In this document: piece after piece, positions 13,185-15,061 of the stretch | How the letters are laid out: each line of letters starts with the position of its first letter | Position numbering within the stretch: position 1 is the first letter of the stretch | NCBI GenBank assembly: GCA_945878795.1 | Contig: CAMDWF010000018.1 | Span: 1-15,061, forward strand | Direction of reading: 5' to 3' | Length of the DNA stretch: 15,061 bases | DNA from: Synechococcus sp. UW140 | GTDB lineage: Bacteria > Cyanobacteriota > Cyanobacteriia > PCC-6307 > Cyanobiaceae | The notes under the pieces: model-generated | Databases searched by the model: none | What the model was told of the DNA's origin: nothing | Seen by the model: only the letters and a program-made list of their open reading frames with translations | Position numbers and translations under genes: made by a program

Positions 13185-15061
13185 ATGGCATCAGCTCAGG
13201 ATCTGCCCCGCACCGTGCTTCCGATTCCCTACCGGGAACACCAGGGGCTGACCACTTTTGATGCCAAGGACCCTGACACCCATTACCCGCCGATCCAGCC
13301 CCTGCGACCTCCCGCCGGCGCCCCCAACGTGCTGGTGGTGCTGCTTGATGACGTCGGTTTCGGCGCCTCCTCCGCCTTCGGCGGCCCCGTGCACACCCCC
13401 ACCGCCGAGCGGTTGGCGGCCCAGGGGCTCAAGTTCAACCGCTTTCACACCACCGCCCTTTGCTCACCCACCCGGGCAGCCCTGCTCACCGGCCGCAACC
13501 ACCACACGGTGGGCTTTGGGGCGATCACAGAGATGGCAACGTCGGCTCCGGGCAACAACTCCCTGCGCCCCAACACCTGCGCGCCGCTGGCCGAGGTGCT
13601 CAAGCTGAATGGCTACGCCACGGCCCAATTCGGCAAATGTCACGAGGTACCGGTGTGGGAAACCAGTCCGGTGGGGCCGTTCGACAGTTGGCCCAGCGGC
13701 GGCGGCGGTTTTGAGTATTTCTATGGCTTCATCGGTGGCGAAACCAACCAATACCAACCGGCCCTCTATGAGGGCACCACACCGGTGGAGCCGGACCGCA
13801 GCCCCGAGGAGGGCTACCACCTCAGCGAAGACCTCTCCCGCAAGGCCCTTCGCTGGGTGCGGCAACAAAAATCATTAACGCCCGATAAGCCCTTCTTCAT
13901 CTACTGGGCCCCCGGCGCCACCCATGCCCCCCACCACGTACCGGCCGAGTGGGCCGACAAATACAAGGGCAAATTTGATCAGGGCTGGGACCAACTCCGC
14001 CAGGAAACTCTGGAGCGTCAAAAACGACTCGGAGTAGTGCCACCCGACACCCTCCTCACCGAGCGCCATGGCGAAATCCCAGCCTGGGACGAGATCGCCG
14101 ACGACATGAAGCCTGTGCTGGTGAGACAAATGGAAGTGTATGCGGGCTTCCTGGAGCATGTGGACCACCACCTCGGCCAGCTTGTGGACGGCTTGGCCGA
14201 TCTTGAGATCCTGGATAACACCCTAATTTATTATATTCTTGGTGATAATGGTGCCTCGGCTGAAGGATCGCTGCAAGGCACCTTCAACGAGATGATCACC
14301 CTGCAGGGCTTCGGCCATCTGGAAACAGCCGACTACCTGCGCGAACGGATCGACAAGTTCGGCGGTGTCGAGGCCTACAACCATTACGCCGTCGGCTGGG
14401 CCCATGCCATGTGCACGCCCTACCAGTGGACCAAACAGGTGGCCTCCCATTTTGGCGGCACCCGCAATGGCACCATCGTGCACTGGCCCGCTGGGATCAA
14501 GGCCAAGGGTGAATTGCGCAATCAGTTTCACCATGTGATTGATCTGGCCGCCACGGTATTGGAGGCGGCCGGCCTGCCCCAACCCCAGTTTGTGAATGGG
14601 GTGCAGCAGAAACCATTGGAAGGCGTGAGCATGCTCTACTCCTTCAATCATAAAGATGCCCCCGAGCAGCATGAAACCCAGTATTTCGAGATGATTGGCA
14701 ATCGCGGCATCTACCACAAGGGCTGGACTGCGGTTACACGCCACCGCACCCCCTGGAAAACCGGAGCCGTGCAACTTCCCCCTTTTGATGACGACGTTTG
14801 GGAGCTTTACGACACCAATAACGACTGGAGTCAGGCCCGCGATCTGGCCCAACAACAACCAGAAAAACTCAAAGATCTACAACGACTTTGGTTGATCGAG
14901 GCCACCAAATACAACGTTTTGCCCCTGGATGACCGCTTTGCCGAACGGGCCAATGCCACCCTCGCCGGCCGCCCCCAGCTCGCCAAGGGCAAGCGCCAAC
15001 TGTTGTTTGGCGGCATGGGGCGCCTCAGCGAAGGATCGATCATCGACTACAAAAATGCCTC
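13185..15061 (+). CDS. Arylsulfatase-type sulfatase (type I, formylglycine-dependent), 3' end outside window
   Basis: The frame from ATG 13185 is open to the right edge: 625 residues of a family usually about 750-800 long. It hydrolyses sulfate esters; substrate unknown. The sulfatase signature CSPTRAALLTGR starts at Cys93, the residue converted to formylglycine. The metal ligands fit: Asp55/Asp56 in LLDDVGFG, and Asp354/Asn355 in LGDNGAS; His247 lies in THAPHH. The size and the block EGSLQGTFNEM place it with the large AtsA-like bacterial arylsulfatases. There is no signal peptide (it starts MASAQDLPRTVLPIPYREH), so it may be cytosolic or exported by another route. No Shine-Dalgarno at the ATG. 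A formylglycine-generating enzyme is not visible in the window. Confidence 0.93.
   Translation, partial: MASAQDLPRTVLPIPYREHQGLTTFDAKDPDTHYPPIQPLRPPAGAPNVLVVLLDDVGFGASSAFGGPVHTPTAERLAAQGLKFNRFHTTALCSPTRAALLTGRNHHTVGFGAITEMATSAPGNNSLRPNTCAPLAEVLKLNGYATAQFGKCHEVPVWETSPVGPFDSWPSGGGGFEYFYGFIGGETNQYQPALYEGTTPVEPDRSPEEGYHLSEDLSRKALRWVRQQKSLTPDKPFFIYWAPGATHAPHHVPAEWADKYKGKFDQGWDQLRQETLERQKRLGVVPPDTLLTERHGEIPAWDEIADDMKPVLVRQMEVYAGFLEHVDHHLGQLVDGLADLEILDNTLIYYILGDNGASAEGSLQGTFNEMITLQGFGHLETADYLRERIDKFGGVEAYNHYAVGWAHAMCTPYQWTKQVASHFGGTRNGTIVHWPAGIKAKGELRNQFHHVIDLAATVLEAAGLPQPQFVNGVQQKPLEGVSMLYSFNHKDAPEQHETQYFEMIGNRGIYHKGWTAVTRHRTPWKTGAVQLPPFDDDVWELYDTNNDWSQARDLAQQQPEKLKDLQRLWLIEATKYNVLPLDDRFAERANATLAGRPQLAKGKRQLLFGGMGRLSEGSIIDYKNA

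Overview
The window is GC-rich (by eye about 60-65%, with a few AT-rich islands) and looks like a chromosomal segment of a unicellular picocyanobacterium of the Synechococcus/Cyanobium type. The main support is a photosynthetic cytochrome c6 gene with the cyanobacterial signature CAACHMGGGN, a cyanobacterial-type ClpB, an isoamylase-type glycogen debranching enzyme, and several small hypothetical genes of the kind common in that group. Genes are densely packed, with many convergent pairs. No tRNA, rRNA, CRISPR array or transposase was seen.

Layout. 1-268: C-terminal end of an unrecognised protein cut by the window edge. 382-717: petJ, cytochrome c6, with a hairpin-plus-T terminator at 769-792. 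792-1007 (-): small hypothetical gene. 1008-1483: no gene; its right half is AT-rich and holds inverted and direct repeats. 1484-1834: weakly supported ORF with a C-terminal hydrophobic segment. 2034-4664: clpB with a strong Shine-Dalgarno and a strong terminator. 4713-5471 (-): two-domain protein with an apparent HicA-like N-terminus and an eRF1-domain-3-like C-terminus. 5584-5832 (-): small hypothetical. 5988-6104: 38-residue single-span membrane protein, overlapping antisense with 6070-6351 (-), a DnaJ-type zinc-finger protein. 6427-7314 (-): glutamyl-Q tRNA(Asp) synthetase, directly after the HU gene (7374-7649, -). 7853-8575 (-): metallo-beta-lactamase-fold protein with degenerate metal ligands. 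8622-10712: GlgX-type debranching enzyme. 11054-11479: NUDIX hydrolase, converging and overlapping with 11463-12143 (-), a four-span membrane protein resembling HpsJ. 12149-12580 (-): a repeat protein with two 42-residue propeller-like repeats and a PEP-CTERM-like sorting signal; its signal peptide appears split by a one-base frameshift. 12630-13184: mostly AT-rich intergenic DNA. 13185-15061: a large sulfatase running off the right edge.

How the genes fit together. HU, GluQ-RS and the zinc-finger gene lie head to tail on the minus strand and may be one transcript. The repeat protein and the HpsJ-like protein are separated by only 5 bases and almost certainly form an operon, probably for a surface or exported protein. 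ClpB (protein disaggregation) sits next to a putative release-factor-like protein, but the two are convergent, so no shared regulation is implied. The most unusual material is the frameshifted PEP-CTERM-like gene and its partner, the HicA/eRF1-like fusion, the degenerate MBL protein, and the AT-rich repeat-bearing block before clpB.
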